Assembly (NCBI RefSeq): GCF_016427565.1
Contig: NZ_JAELXT010000001.1
Location: 1 to 64,000 of the forward strand
Direction: 5' to 3'
DNA length: 64,000 bases
Source: Microvirga splendida
GTDB taxonomy: Bacteria; Pseudomonadota; Alphaproteobacteria; Rhizobiales; Beijerinckiaceae
Positions 42,367 to 50,756 of the stretch are shown in pieces. The position numbers and the translations under genes were made by a program. Each line of letters opens with the position of its first letter. Within the stretch, counting starts at the first letter, position 1. The notes beneath the pieces are model-generated. The model did not search any database, was not told where the DNA came from, and was given only the letters and a program-made list of their open reading frames with translations.

Positions 42367-43566
42367 ATGAACAACAAGTGGAAGACACTGCTGGGAGCCG
42401 CGCTTCTGTCGACGGCCCTGCCCATGGCGGCCGTCGCCCAGAGCGGCCCGCTGAAGATCCTGGTGCTCGACGACATGTCCGGCATCTTCGCGGCCAACGG
42501 AGGCCCCGGCACGCTCATGGCCGTGCAGATGGCCGTTGAGGATGCAGGCGGCAAGGTGCTGGGCCGCCCCATCGAAGTCGTGCATGCGGACCACCAGAAC
42601 AAGCCGGACGTCGGCTCGGCCCAGGCCCAGCGCTTCATCGAGGAGCAGGGCGTTCGCGCCATCACCCTCGGCGGATCGAGCGCCGTCGGTCTCGCGGCTC
42701 AGGCGCGCGCCGCCGAGGCCAAGGTGTTCACGCTGGCCAGCGGCGCCTTTGCGCCGAACTTCTCGGAAGCGCAATGCTCGCCCTACGGCTTCCAGTTCGC
42801 GCCTTCCACTCAGGAACTGTCGCGTGCGGTGACCTCGCGCATCGTCGCGGACGGCAAGAAGACCTGGTACCTGATCGCCGCCGACTACGTCTTCGGCCAC
42901 ACCCTCATCGCTGACGCGACCAAGTCGATCCAGGCCGCCGGCGGCAAGGTGCTCGGGCAGACCCTGCATCCGCTCAACTCGAACGACATGGCCTCGGCGC
43001 TGCTGACGGCTCAAGGGTCGGGCGCCGACGTCATCGGCCTCGCCAATGCGGGCACCGATCTCGAGACCACCGTGAAGCAGGCGGGACAGTTCGGGCTCGG
43101 CGACAAGCTCGCCGCCATGATGGTCTACACGAACAACATCGAGGCGCTGACCCTCGATGCCTCCAAGGGCATGCGCATGTCGGTCTCGACCTACTGGGAC
43201 CTGAACGACAAGACCCGCGCGCTGGCCAAGAGAATGATGGCGAAGAACGGCGGCAAGACTCCGACCATGGGCCAGATGGGCGCCTATGGCGCGGTCACGC
43301 ATTATCTGGAAGCCGTGAAGGCAGCCGGAACGGACGATCCGGACAAGGTGGCGGCGAAGATGCGCGAGCTGCCCATCTCGAGCGGCCTCTGGGAGAACCC
43401 GCGCATTCAGGCGAACGGCCGCGTGACCTACGACATGCTGCTGGTCGAGGTGAAGACGCCTGCGGAATCGAAGGGACCGAACGATCTCTACAAGATCGTT
43501 GCCAAGATCCCGGCCGAGGGCCTGTTCCGCACCGCCAAGGAAAGCGGCTGCCCGCACGTGAAGTGA
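42367..43566 (+). CDS. ABC transporter substrate-binding protein (Liv/amide-urea type)
   Basis: The 399-residue periplasmic binding protein has the signal NNKWKTLLGAALLSTALPMA, cleaved near AVAQ. Mature features: ILVLDDMSGIFAANGGPGTL, ITLGGSSAVGLAAQARAAEA and GLANAGTDLETTVKQAGQFG. It belongs to the branched-chain-type family whose ligands include amino acids, aromatic acids and other carboxylates. A strong ribosome site (GGAGGAAGAC) precedes the ATG. LivG, LivF, LivH and LivM homologues follow after a GST gene. The ligand is unknown and may be a carboxylate processed by the CoA-transferase at 47661. Confidence 0.87.
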   Translation: MNNKWKTLLGAALLSTALPMAAVAQSGPLKILVLDDMSGIFAANGGPGTLMAVQMAVEDAGGKVLGRPIEVVHADHQNKPDVGSAQAQRFIEEQGVRAITLGGSSAVGLAAQARAAEAKVFTLASGAFAPNFSEAQCSPYGFQFAPSTQELSRAVTSRIVADGKKTWYLIAADYVFGHTLIADATKSIQAAGGKVLGQTLHPLNSNDMASALLTAQGSGADVIGLANAGTDLETTVKQAGQFGLGDKLAAMMVYTNNIEALTLDASKGMRMSVSTYWDLNDKTRALAKRMMAKNGGKTPTMGQMGAYGAVTHYLEAVKAAGTDDPDKVAAKMRELPISSGLWENPRIQANGRVTYDMLLVEVKTPAESKGPNDLYKIVAKIPAEGLFRTAKESGCPHVK

Positions 43567-43611
43567 TCCAGCCGGGCGGGATCGCTCCCGCGCCGGTCCT
43601 CAGAACCGCTT

Positions 43612-43635
43612 GGACCTGCTCGACAGAGCAGGTCC
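43612..43635 (+). terminator. Perfect 10-bp hairpin after the Liv-type binding-protein gene
   Basis: GGACCTGCTC (43612-43621) and GAGCAGGTCC (43626-43635) pair with a GACA loop, 45 bases after the stop of the binding-protein gene and 19 bases before the GST start. There is no U-run, so partial termination or 3'-end protection fits best. Confidence 0.65.
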
Positions 43636-43654
43636 TCGATGGCGGAGATTTCCC

Positions 43655-44326
43655 ATGAGACTCTATGTCAGTCCGACATCTCCATACGCGCGTCTGGCGT
43701 GCGTCATGTGCCTGGAGGCGCGCCTCGCAGGGCTGGAGATCGTGATCCTCGATCCCTGGCAGAATCCTCCGGACCTGCTGGAGCACAACCCGGCCGGCCG
43801 GGTCCCGGCTCTGGTTCTCGAAGCGGGCGACGGGAGCGGCGGGCAGACGATCACGGAATCGCTCGTGATCGCCGACTTCGCGGCGCGCCGTTCGAACGAT
43901 GCGGAGCGTCTCTGGTTTCAAACCGACGCCCAGCGTCAGCTCGGCGGCATCTGCTTCGGCATCATCGACGCCGCCGCCGCCATCATGGCGGGGCGCATGG
44001 TGACCTCGGGGTCGGTCAGCGACACGGCCTTCGATTCCTCCCCTGTCGCCCACCGTCGGCAGGCCGCCATGAACCGCAGCCTCGATCGGCTGGAGCAGTT
44101 GATCGTCGAGCAGGGCGACGCCCTGCTGGCCCGGCCCGGGATCGCGGCCTTCCTGCCGGTGATCGTGGTCGAATACCTGCACATGCGGTTTGGCGATGCC
44201 TACGAATCCGCAGACCGCCCATACTTGTCCGCACTGGTTTCCGCGCTGAAGGAGCGTCCCGCGCTCGCCAGCACGCGGCCACTCTTCACCAAGTTCACAC
44301 CCTTCGATGGAGCGGCGACCCCATGA
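43655..44326 (+). CDS. Glutathione S-transferase family protein
   Basis: The 223-residue protein has a GST N-terminal thioredoxin-like domain (MRLYVSPTSPYARLACVMCL, then NPAGRVPALVL and TITESLVIADF, where the cis-Pro and the ES pair bind glutathione). An all-helical C-terminal domain follows. GGAG seven bases upstream supports the ATG at 43655. The stop overlaps the start of the LivG gene (ATGA at 44323), so it is embedded in the transporter operon. It could be a glutathione-dependent isomerase, thiolase or detoxification enzyme for the imported compound; sequence does not decide. Confidence 0.82.
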   Translation: MRLYVSPTSPYARLACVMCLEARLAGLEIVILDPWQNPPDLLEHNPAGRVPALVLEAGDGSGGQTITESLVIADFAARRSNDAERLWFQTDAQRQLGGICFGIIDAAAAIMAGRMVTSGSVSDTAFDSSPVAHRRQAAMNRSLDRLEQLIVEQGDALLARPGIAAFLPVIVVEYLHMRFGDAYESADRPYLSALVSALKERPALASTRPLFTKFTPFDGAATP

Positions 44327-45075
44327 GCATCGTTCTCGAGGCCCGGCAGGTGAGCAAGAGTTTCGGCGGCTTTCTCGCCGTCAAGAACGTGGACCTCAAG
44401 GTGCATGAAGGCAGCATCCACGCCCTCATCGGCCCGAACGGCGCCGGAAAGACCACGCTCTTCGGCCTCCTGACCCGGTTTCACTCCACCACCTCGGGCA
44501 GCATCTTCCTCAAAGGCGAGGACATCACGAGCAAAGGGCCTGCCGACGTCGCCTTGCGCGGGCTGTGCCGCTCGTTCCAGATTTCCTCGATCTTTCCCGG
44601 CCTGACATTGCGGGAGAACGTGCGTGTCGCGCTCCAGCGCCGCCATGGTTCCAGCCATCAGTTCTGGCAACCTTCGCGCGTTCTGCGTCGCTTCGACGAC
44701 GATGCCGACCGCCTGCTGGACCGCGTCGGATTGAGGCCGCTGGCGGATCGTCTGTGCTCGGAGGTTTCCTACGGGCGCAAGCGCGCCCTCGAGATCGCCA
44801 CCACCCTGGCCATGGAGCCGAAGGTCCTGCTTCTCGACGAGCCGATTGCCGGCATGGCCGCGGGAGACATCCCGATGATCGTCGAGCTGATCCGCAGCGT
44901 CGCGAAGGACCGCACCGTGGTGATGGTGGAGCACAATCTCTCGGTCGTCGAGAGCCTCTGCGACAGGGTCACCGTCCTGGTGCGCGGAGAGCTCATGGCG
45001 GAAGGCACCTACAGCGAGATCCGCGACAACCCCGCAGTGCGCCAAGCCTATATCGGAGCCGGCTATGAGGTATGA
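44323..45075 (+). CDS. ABC transporter ATP-binding protein (LivG type)
   Basis: The 250-residue ATPase has Walker A GPNGAGKTT, Q-loop region RSFQISSIFPGLTL and Walker B VLLLDEPIAGM. The signature segment is EVSYGRKRALEIATTL, where the usual LSxGxQ is VSYGRK, common in LivG proteins. It energises uptake with the LivF, LivH and LivM homologues that follow. It overlaps the GST gene upstream by four bases and the LivF gene downstream by 11. Confidence 0.9.
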   Translation: MSIVLEARQVSKSFGGFLAVKNVDLKVHEGSIHALIGPNGAGKTTLFGLLTRFHSTTSGSIFLKGEDITSKGPADVALRGLCRSFQISSIFPGLTLRENVRVALQRRHGSSHQFWQPSRVLRRFDDDADRLLDRVGLRPLADRLCSEVSYGRKRALEIATTLAMEPKVLLLDEPIAGMAAGDIPMIVELIRSVAKDRTVVMVEHNLSVVESLCDRVTVLVRGELMAEGTYSEIRDNPAVRQAYIGAGYEV

Positions 45076-45772
45076 TCCCCTGCTTTGGGTCGAGAATCTC
45101 CAGGGCTGGTATGGCGAGAGCCATATCCTGCACGGGGTCAGCCTCTCGGTGCCGCGCGCCCAGACCATCGCCATCCTGGGACGGAACGGCGTCGGCAAGA
45201 CCTCCACGCTGCGCGGCATCGTCGGGCTCCTGTCGCGCGCCACGGGCTCCGTGCGCATGAACGGCACGGAGCTGATCGGCATGCCGCGCCACCGCATCGC
45301 CTATACGGGCATCGGCTACGTTCCCGAGGAGCGCGGCATCTACGGCTCGCTCTCGGTTCAGGAGAACCTCGATCTCCTGCCCAGGATCAGCGATCGCGGC
45401 ATGAGCCTGGAGCGGATCTTCGATCTCTTCCCCAATCTCAAGGAGCGCCGGCGCGCCGCCGGCGGCACCCTCTCGGGCGGCGAGCAGCAGATGCTCTCCA
45501 TCGCGCGCGTCCTGCGGGCGGGCCCTGAGCTTCTCGTGCTCGACGAGCCGACCGAGGGTCTGTCGCCCGTCATCGTCCAGCACATCGGCCGTGTCCTGAA
45601 CGCGCTCAAGAAGGATGGTCTGACCATGCTGCTGGTGGAGCAGAACTTCCATTTCGCGCGCCACCTGGCGGATCACTTCTACCTCATGGAAGAAGGGCGC
45701 GTGGTGGACGACTTCGCCGCCCGCGATCTCGACGCGCGTCTTGATACCGTCTCCAGCCTGATCGGAGTATAG
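45065..45772 (+). CDS. ABC transporter ATP-binding protein (LivF type)
   Basis: The 235-residue second ATPase of the Liv-type importer has VENLQGWYGESHILHGVSL at the start, Walker A GRNGVGKTS, signature TLSGGEQQMLSIARVL and Walker B LLVLDEPTEGLSP. Start ATG at 45065 lies inside the end of the LivG gene, which suggests translational coupling. The LivH gene begins three bases after its stop. Function follows from the operon: import of the compound bound by the protein at 42367. Confidence 0.9.
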   Translation: MRYDPLLWVENLQGWYGESHILHGVSLSVPRAQTIAILGRNGVGKTSTLRGIVGLLSRATGSVRMNGTELIGMPRHRIAYTGIGYVPEERGIYGSLSVQENLDLLPRISDRGMSLERIFDLFPNLKERRRAAGGTLSGGEQQMLSIARVLRAGPELLVLDEPTEGLSPVIVQHIGRVLNALKKDGLTMLLVEQNFHFARHLADHFYLMEEGRVVDDFAARDLDARLDTVSSLIGV

Positions 45773-45775
45773 GTC

Positions 45776-46663
45776 ATGACAATGATCTTCGGCGTTCCTC
45801 TCGTGGCACTGGCCTCCCAGCTGGTGATCGGCCTGTTCAACGGCGCGTTCTACGCTCTCCTCAGCCTCGGCCTCGGCGTCATCTTCGGCCTTCTGCGCGT
45901 GGTCAATTTCACCCACGGCGCTTTCTACACCGTGGGCGCCTTCGCGGCCTTTCTCCTCACCAGCTATGCGGGCTTCAGCTTCTGGGCCTGCCTCGTCATC
46001 GCCCCCCTCATCGTGGCCGCGCTCGCCGCAGTGCTGGAGCGGTCGCTGTTGAGAAAGCTCTATGGACTCGATGCGCTCTACGGGCTGCTGCTGACCTTCG
46101 GCATCGCTCTGCTCATCGAGGGCCTGCTCCAGTTCTATTTCGGCGTGGCCGGACAGCCCTATCAGGTGCCGGCCCTCCTCAGCGGCACGAGCAATCTCGG
46201 CTTCATGTTCCTGCCGCACTACCGCGCGTTCGCCATCGCGGTCTCGCTTCTGCTGTGCCTGCTGACCTGGCTGATCATCGAATACACCTCCCTCGGAGCC
46301 AAGCTCCGGGCCGCGACGGAAAACAGTCGCCTGCTCGAGGTCTTCGGCGTCAACGTGCCTCTCCTTCTCACCTGCACCTATGCCTTCGGCGGAGCGCTGG
46401 CCGGCTTTGCAGGGGTCATCGCCGCGCCGGTCTTTCAGGTCAGCCCGCTCATGGGCGCCAACCTCATCATCGTGGTGTTTGCGGTGGTCATCATCGGCGG
46501 CCTCGGCTCGATCACCGGCGCCATCGTCAGCGGCCTGATGCTGGGCACGCTGGAAGCGCTGGCAAAGGTCTACTGGCCGCCCTCCGCGAACCTCGTACCC
46601 TTCCTCATCATGGCTGTGGTGCTCTTCCTGCGCCCGCGTGGACTTTTCGGAAAAGGGGAGTGA
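45776..46663 (+). CDS. ABC transporter permease (LivH type)
   Basis: The 295-residue inner-membrane protein has eight or nine helices. The family opening QLVIGLFNGAFYALLSLGLG and GLLRVVNFTHGAFYTVGAFA are typical of LivH. The coupling region is KLRAATENSRLLEVFGVNVP, and GGLGSITGAIVSGLMLGTLE lies near the end. With LivM it forms the channel. It sits between the LivF and LivM genes with gaps of three and five bases. Confidence 0.9.
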   Translation: MTMIFGVPLVALASQLVIGLFNGAFYALLSLGLGVIFGLLRVVNFTHGAFYTVGAFAAFLLTSYAGFSFWACLVIAPLIVAALAAVLERSLLRKLYGLDALYGLLLTFGIALLIEGLLQFYFGVAGQPYQVPALLSGTSNLGFMFLPHYRAFAIAVSLLLCLLTWLIIEYTSLGAKLRAATENSRLLEVFGVNVPLLLTCTYAFGGALAGFAGVIAAPVFQVSPLMGANLIIVVFAVVIIGGLGSITGAIVSGLMLGTLEALAKVYWPPSANLVPFLIMAVVLFLRPRGLFGKGE

Positions 46664-46668
46664 TCACC

Positions 46669-47655
46669 ATGGCTTCCGCATCGCTGTCTCTTCCCATGCA
46701 ACGGCGCAAGCACCTCGGTGTCGTGCTGCTGCTCGCGAGCCTGGCGCTCCTGGCCGTGGCGCCCCTGTTCCTCTACCCCGTCTTCCTGATGAAGCTCCTG
46801 TGCTTCGGGCTCTTCGCATCGGCGCTGAATCTCGTCCTGGGTTACGGCGGCATGGTGGCGTTCGGCCATGCAACCTTCTTCGGGGGAGCGGCCTACATCA
46901 CGGCCCATGCCCTCAAGGAGTGGGGCTTCGGCGCAGGCTCAGGCCTCATGATCGGCGTCGCCTTCGCGCTCGTGACCGGCTTTCTCATGGGCATCATCGC
47001 GATCCGCCGTCAGGGCTTCTACTTTGCCATGACGACGCTTGCGCTGTCCCAGATGGCCTATTTCGCCTTCTTCCAGGCGCCGTTCACCAATGCCGAGGAC
47101 GGCATTCAGCGTGTGCCGCGCCCCGACTTTCTCGGGCTCGTGTCCCTCACCGACAACTTGACCCTCTACTACTTCGTCCTGGCCGTGTTCCTGATCGGCA
47201 TGGCGGTGATCTGGAGGGTGATCCACTCGCCGTTCGGCGCCTCGCTCACCGCCATTCGCGAGAACGAGCCGCGCGCCCTGTCGCTTGGCTATCACACCAA
47301 TCGCTACAAGCTGACGGTCTTCGTCATCTCGGCCGGGCTCTCGGGGCTCGCCGGCTCGCTCAAGGTTCTCGTCTTTCAGATCGCGACGCTCACCGACGTC
47401 GCATGGCAGATGTCCGGCGAGGTGATCCTCATGACGCTGCTGGGCGGCGTCGGCACCTTCCTCGGCCCCATGATCGGCGCCGCTCTGGTGCTGACCATCC
47501 AGAACTACATGGCCTCGACGGCGGTGCCGGTGACCATCCTCATCGGCCTGGCCTTCATCGGCTGCGTCATGCTGTTTCGCAAGGGCATCGTGGGCGAAAT
47601 CATCGCGCTTCTTCCCAGCGGATGGTTGGGCAATCACGACCGCGAGAGGGTGTAA
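46669..47655 (+). CDS. ABC transporter permease (LivM type)
   Basis: The 328-residue polytopic permease has LNLVLGYGGMVAFGHATFFG, the LivM signature, the coupling segment SLTAIRENEPRALSLGYHTN and the C-terminal LLGGVGTFLGPMIGAALVLT. It is the second channel subunit beside the LivH homologue. I take the ATG at 46669 because the sequence upstream in the same frame lies inside the LivH gene and has no family similarity. The CoA-transferase gene follows five bases after its stop. Confidence 0.9.
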   Translation: MASASLSLPMQRRKHLGVVLLLASLALLAVAPLFLYPVFLMKLLCFGLFASALNLVLGYGGMVAFGHATFFGGAAYITAHALKEWGFGAGSGLMIGVAFALVTGFLMGIIAIRRQGFYFAMTTLALSQMAYFAFFQAPFTNAEDGIQRVPRPDFLGLVSLTDNLTLYYFVLAVFLIGMAVIWRVIHSPFGASLTAIRENEPRALSLGYHTNRYKLTVFVISAGLSGLAGSLKVLVFQIATLTDVAWQMSGEVILMTLLGGVGTFLGPMIGAALVLTIQNYMASTAVPVTILIGLAFIGCVMLFRKGIVGEIIALLPSGWLGNHDRERV

Positions 47656-47660
47656 CGGCG

Positions 47661-48884
47661 ATGGCCTCCGCGCAACCGAACGACGCCGAGGGCCTGCCCC
47701 TGGAAGGCCTGCGGGTTCTGGAGATCGGCCACTACATCGCGGCTCCTTTCGCCACTCGCCTGCTGGCCGATTTGGGCGCGGAGGTGATTAAGATCGAGCC
47801 TCCGGTTTCAGGCGATCCGGTGCGCAAATGGGGCGCAGCCGAGGACGGGCATACCTATTGGTGGTCGGTCCACGGCCGCAACAAGAAATGCGTCACCCTC
47901 GATCTCAAGTCCGAGGAGGGCCGCGCCCTTCTCAAGGATCTGGTGGCCCAATCGGATGCCCTGGTGGAGAACCTGCGGCCCGGGCAACTGGCGCGGCTCG
48001 GCTTCGATGACGCGCAGTTGCACGAGATCCGCCGGGATCTGGTCATATGCCATGTCTCCGGTTACGGACTGACAGGCCCGTTGGCCGACCGGGCCTGTTT
48101 CGGCGCCATCGGCGAGGCCTTGGGCGGGTTGCGCCATCTGTCGAACCACACGCCCGGCACCACGGATCTGCCTCCCGTGCGGGTGGGCATCAGCATCGGC
48201 GATTCGCTCGCCGGCCTCTATGCCGCCATAGCGGTGCTCGCGGGCCTCTGGTCCAAGTCTCCCAAAGGCAGGGTGGCGGATGTGGCCCTCACCGAATCCG
48301 TCTTGAGCGTCATGGAGGGCGTGCTGCCGGAATACGGCGCCACGGGCCTCGTGCGCGAGCCCTCGGGCGGCCGCATCAGCACCGCGGCGCCGACGAACGC
48401 GTTCCCGACCGCCGACGGCGGCTGGGTGTTGATCGCAGCCAATTCGGATGCGCTGTTCAGAACCCTGTGCGAGGTGATGGAGCGCCCGGACATGGCCGAC
48501 GATCCCTGCTACCGCGACAACCCGGCCCGCTGCCGCAACGTCGATGCTCTCGAGGCCGAGATCGGCGCCTGGACCCGCCGGTACGACGCGAAGTCCCTGG
48601 AGCGCCGGTTGGCGCAGGCCGATATTCCGTCCAGCCGCGTCTATACGGCGGCGGACATCGCGGAGGACGAGCAGTACAACGCGCGCAGGATGGTGCAGTG
48701 GGTCGATGACCCGAAGCTCGGCAAGGTGCTGCATCCCGGAACCGTGCCGATGTTCGGCTCTTCCTCGCGTGACGTGCGCTGGACCGGCCCCAGCATCGGA
48801 GCGCATAACCGGGATGTCTATGGCGGCCTCTTGAGCCTGGATGAGGCTCAGCTGGATCGCCTGTCCCGAAACGGGACGATCTGA
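47661..48884 (+). CDS. Class III CoA-transferase (CaiB/BaiF family)
   Basis: The 407-residue enzyme moves CoA between acyl-CoA and a free carboxylate. Family features: LRVLEIGHYIAAPFATRLLA, LGAEVIKIEPP, and ISIGDSLAGLYAAIAVLAGL with the likely catalytic Asp D181, which would form the acyl-anhydride. The usual RPAFD-like stretch reads ACFGAIGEALGG here, a small divergence from typical members. It follows the LivM gene by five bases and precedes an HMG-CoA-lyase-like gene by three, so it most likely activates an acid that the lyase then cleaves. Confidence 0.87.
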   Translation: MASAQPNDAEGLPLEGLRVLEIGHYIAAPFATRLLADLGAEVIKIEPPVSGDPVRKWGAAEDGHTYWWSVHGRNKKCVTLDLKSEEGRALLKDLVAQSDALVENLRPGQLARLGFDDAQLHEIRRDLVICHVSGYGLTGPLADRACFGAIGEALGGLRHLSNHTPGTTDLPPVRVGISIGDSLAGLYAAIAVLAGLWSKSPKGRVADVALTESVLSVMEGVLPEYGATGLVREPSGGRISTAAPTNAFPTADGGWVLIAANSDALFRTLCEVMERPDMADDPCYRDNPARCRNVDALEAEIGAWTRRYDAKSLERRLAQADIPSSRVYTAADIAEDEQYNARRMVQWVDDPKLGKVLHPGTVPMFGSSSRDVRWTGPSIGAHNRDVYGGLLSLDEAQLDRLSRNGTI

Positions 48885-48887
48885 GCC

Positions 48888-49817
48888 GTGGCCCGCCTCC
48901 CCGATCGCGTGTCGATCACCGAAGTCGGCCTGCGCGACGGCCTGCAGATCGAGAAGCGCATTCTCCCGACCGACGAGAAGCTGGCGCTCGCCCGCGCGCT
49001 GATCGATGCGGGCCACACCAGCCTGGAGCTGACCTCCTTCGTCTCACCGGCCCGCGTGCCGCAGCTCGCGGATGCGGCCGAGCTTTTCTCAGCCCTCCGC
49101 AGGAATGAGGGCGTGGAGCTCAAGGCGCTGGTCCCCAATGTCCGAGGCGCCGAGCGGGCCATTGCGGCGCAAGCGGATGTGCTGGTGTTCGTGCTCTCGG
49201 CCAGCGACGCTCACGGCAGGCGGAATCTCAACCGGACTCCGCATGAATCCTTGAACGAGCTGCACGAAGTCGCCGCAACGGCCGCTGCGGCCCGGATCCG
49301 CGTCGACGTTTCGCTCTCCGTCGCGTTCGGCTGCCCCTTCGAGGGCGATGTGGCGGTCGACACGGTGATCGATCTCGCGAGCCGGATTCAGGGGCTCGGG
49401 ATCCAGCGGATCTCCTTCTGCGACACGACCGGCATGGCCACGCCGCGACAGGTCCGGGCGCTTGCGGAGGCTTTGGGGGACAGGCTTCCCGAGGTCGATC
49501 CGGCCTTCCATTTCCACAACACCCGCGGGCTGGGGCTGGTGGGCGTCCTGGTTGCGCTGCAGGAGGGGATCGTGCGCTTCGAGAGCAGCGTCGGCGGGCT
49601 CGGAGGATGCCCGTTTGCGCCCAATGCCGCCGGCAATGTCTGCACGGAGGACATGGTTCACATGCTTCATGAGATGGGTATCGAAACCGGGCTCGACCTC
49701 GCAGGCCTGATGAAAGCGGCGCAGCTGGCCGAGCGGCTGGTGGGGCACACCCTCGATGGGCAGGTGATGAAGGCGGGCCCGCGCCTGCATCTTCACGGCC
49801 GCGGTGAGCAGCAATGA
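48888..49817 (+). CDS. Hydroxymethylglutaryl-CoA lyase-like enzyme
   Basis: The 309-residue TIM-barrel lyase of the HMGL/DRE-TIM family has VGLRDGLQIEKR (metal-binding Asp and catalytic Arg), HFHNTRGLGL (metal His pair), and GGLGGCPFAPNAAGN with the catalytic-loop Cys, then TEDMVHML. These features are specific for lyases that cleave 3-hydroxy-3-methyl acyl-CoAs to acetyl-CoA plus a keto product. The start is GTG at 48888. Directly following a CoA-transferase gene, it probably acts on the CoA ester made there. HMG-CoA itself or a longer 3-hydroxy-3-alkyl dicarboxyl-CoA are both possible. Confidence 0.88.
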   Translation: MARLPDRVSITEVGLRDGLQIEKRILPTDEKLALARALIDAGHTSLELTSFVSPARVPQLADAAELFSALRRNEGVELKALVPNVRGAERAIAAQADVLVFVLSASDAHGRRNLNRTPHESLNELHEVAATAAAARIRVDVSLSVAFGCPFEGDVAVDTVIDLASRIQGLGIQRISFCDTTGMATPRQVRALAEALGDRLPEVDPAFHFHNTRGLGLVGVLVALQEGIVRFESSVGGLGGCPFAPNAAGNVCTEDMVHMLHEMGIETGLDLAGLMKAAQLAERLVGHTLDGQVMKAGPRLHLHGRGEQQ

Positions 49818-49977
49818 GGGGCCGCGGGTCTTTTCAGGCGGGCTTCAGCCGGGCGGGCGGCCCTTGTCCTGTCTGACACGACCGCCGGCAGCGTTGTCTT
49901 GCGATGTGCCGGCAGGTGTGCCAGTGCTCGCGGCGTAAGGCCGTTCAGTTCCTGTTCCCTCGGTTAGGCTTGATCCC

Positions 49978-50598
49978 ATGCATATCTCCCCTCAAACGAT
50001 CACAGAAAATGAGGGCAGCGGCGAATCCGGCGACGAGTTGCTGTCCACTCTCGGGCCGCGCCTGCGGGAGCTTCGCCGCACGCAGAACCTGACCTTGGAG
50101 ATGCTGGCCCACCGCGCCCAGGTCAGCCGGGCCATGATCTCCAAGATCGAGCGCGGCGAGAAGATGCCCACGGTCGGGATCCTGGTGCGCATCGCGACCG
50201 GCCTCAATGTCAGCCTGTCCGCATTGCTCGGCGAACAGCCCCAGTCCGCCGCCGTTCAGCTCCAGCGCGCCAACCGCCGCACCCGCTTTCGCGACCCCTC
50301 GACGGGCTTCGAACGGGAGGCTGTGTTCTCTCCGGCGGAGGCTGGCGACGTCGAACTGGTGCGTCACGTGCTGCCCGGGCTCCAATCGACGGGCCTGCTC
50401 TCTCCCTATCCTGTGCCGACCCGCAAGCTGATCTTCTCGCCGAGCGGCCCGCTCGTCGTCAAAATCGGCGATGAGACGTTCTGGATGGAGCCCGGCGATG
50501 CGCTGCGCTTCGATGTCACATCCGCCTACAGCTTCTCCAACCCGGAGGCTGCGCCTGTCAGCTACTACCTGTTCATGTCCCGGCATGGAGGCGCGTGA
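49978..50598 (+). CDS. XRE-cupin transcriptional regulator
   Basis: The 206-residue regulator has an N-terminal lambda-repressor-like helix-turn-helix (about 22-84: LRELRRTQNLTLEMLAHRAQ, then SRAMISKIERGEKMPT) and a C-terminal cupin domain (about 130-203: KLIFSPSGPLVVKIGDETFW and MEPGDALRFDVTSAYSFSN). Cupin-linked XRE proteins usually sense a small catabolic substrate. It lies 160 bases after the lyase gene on the same strand and may control that operon through the palindrome at 40637. A strong bidirectional-looking terminator follows. Confidence 0.87.
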   Translation: MHISPQTITENEGSGESGDELLSTLGPRLRELRRTQNLTLEMLAHRAQVSRAMISKIERGEKMPTVGILVRIATGLNVSLSALLGEQPQSAAVQLQRANRRTRFRDPSTGFEREAVFSPAEAGDVELVRHVLPGLQSTGLLSPYPVPTRKLIFSPSGPLVVKIGDETFWMEPGDALRFDVTSAYSFSNPEAAPVSYYLFMSRHGGA

Positions 50599-50716
50599 CA
50601 CCGGCCTCGTAGAGGCCGCGGATCGGGCTCAGCCGGCATCCTCGACAGGCGGCGTTCCATAGGTGTGGAACGACTCCACCGTCTTCATGCCCTTTCGCTT
50701 CAGCAAACCTGCGCGG

Positions 50717-50749
50717 CGCGAGCCCGGAGCAGCGGCATCCGGGCTCGCG
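50717..50749. terminator. Strong hairpin between convergent genes
   Basis: CGCGAGCCCGGA (50717-50728) and TCCGGGCTCGCG (50738-50749) pair perfectly over 12 bp with a 9-base loop. It separates the rightward XRE-cupin gene from the leftward MetE-like gene (stop at 50757), so it probably serves both. It lacks a clear U-run. Confidence 0.65.
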
Positions 50750-50756
50750 TTGGCGA

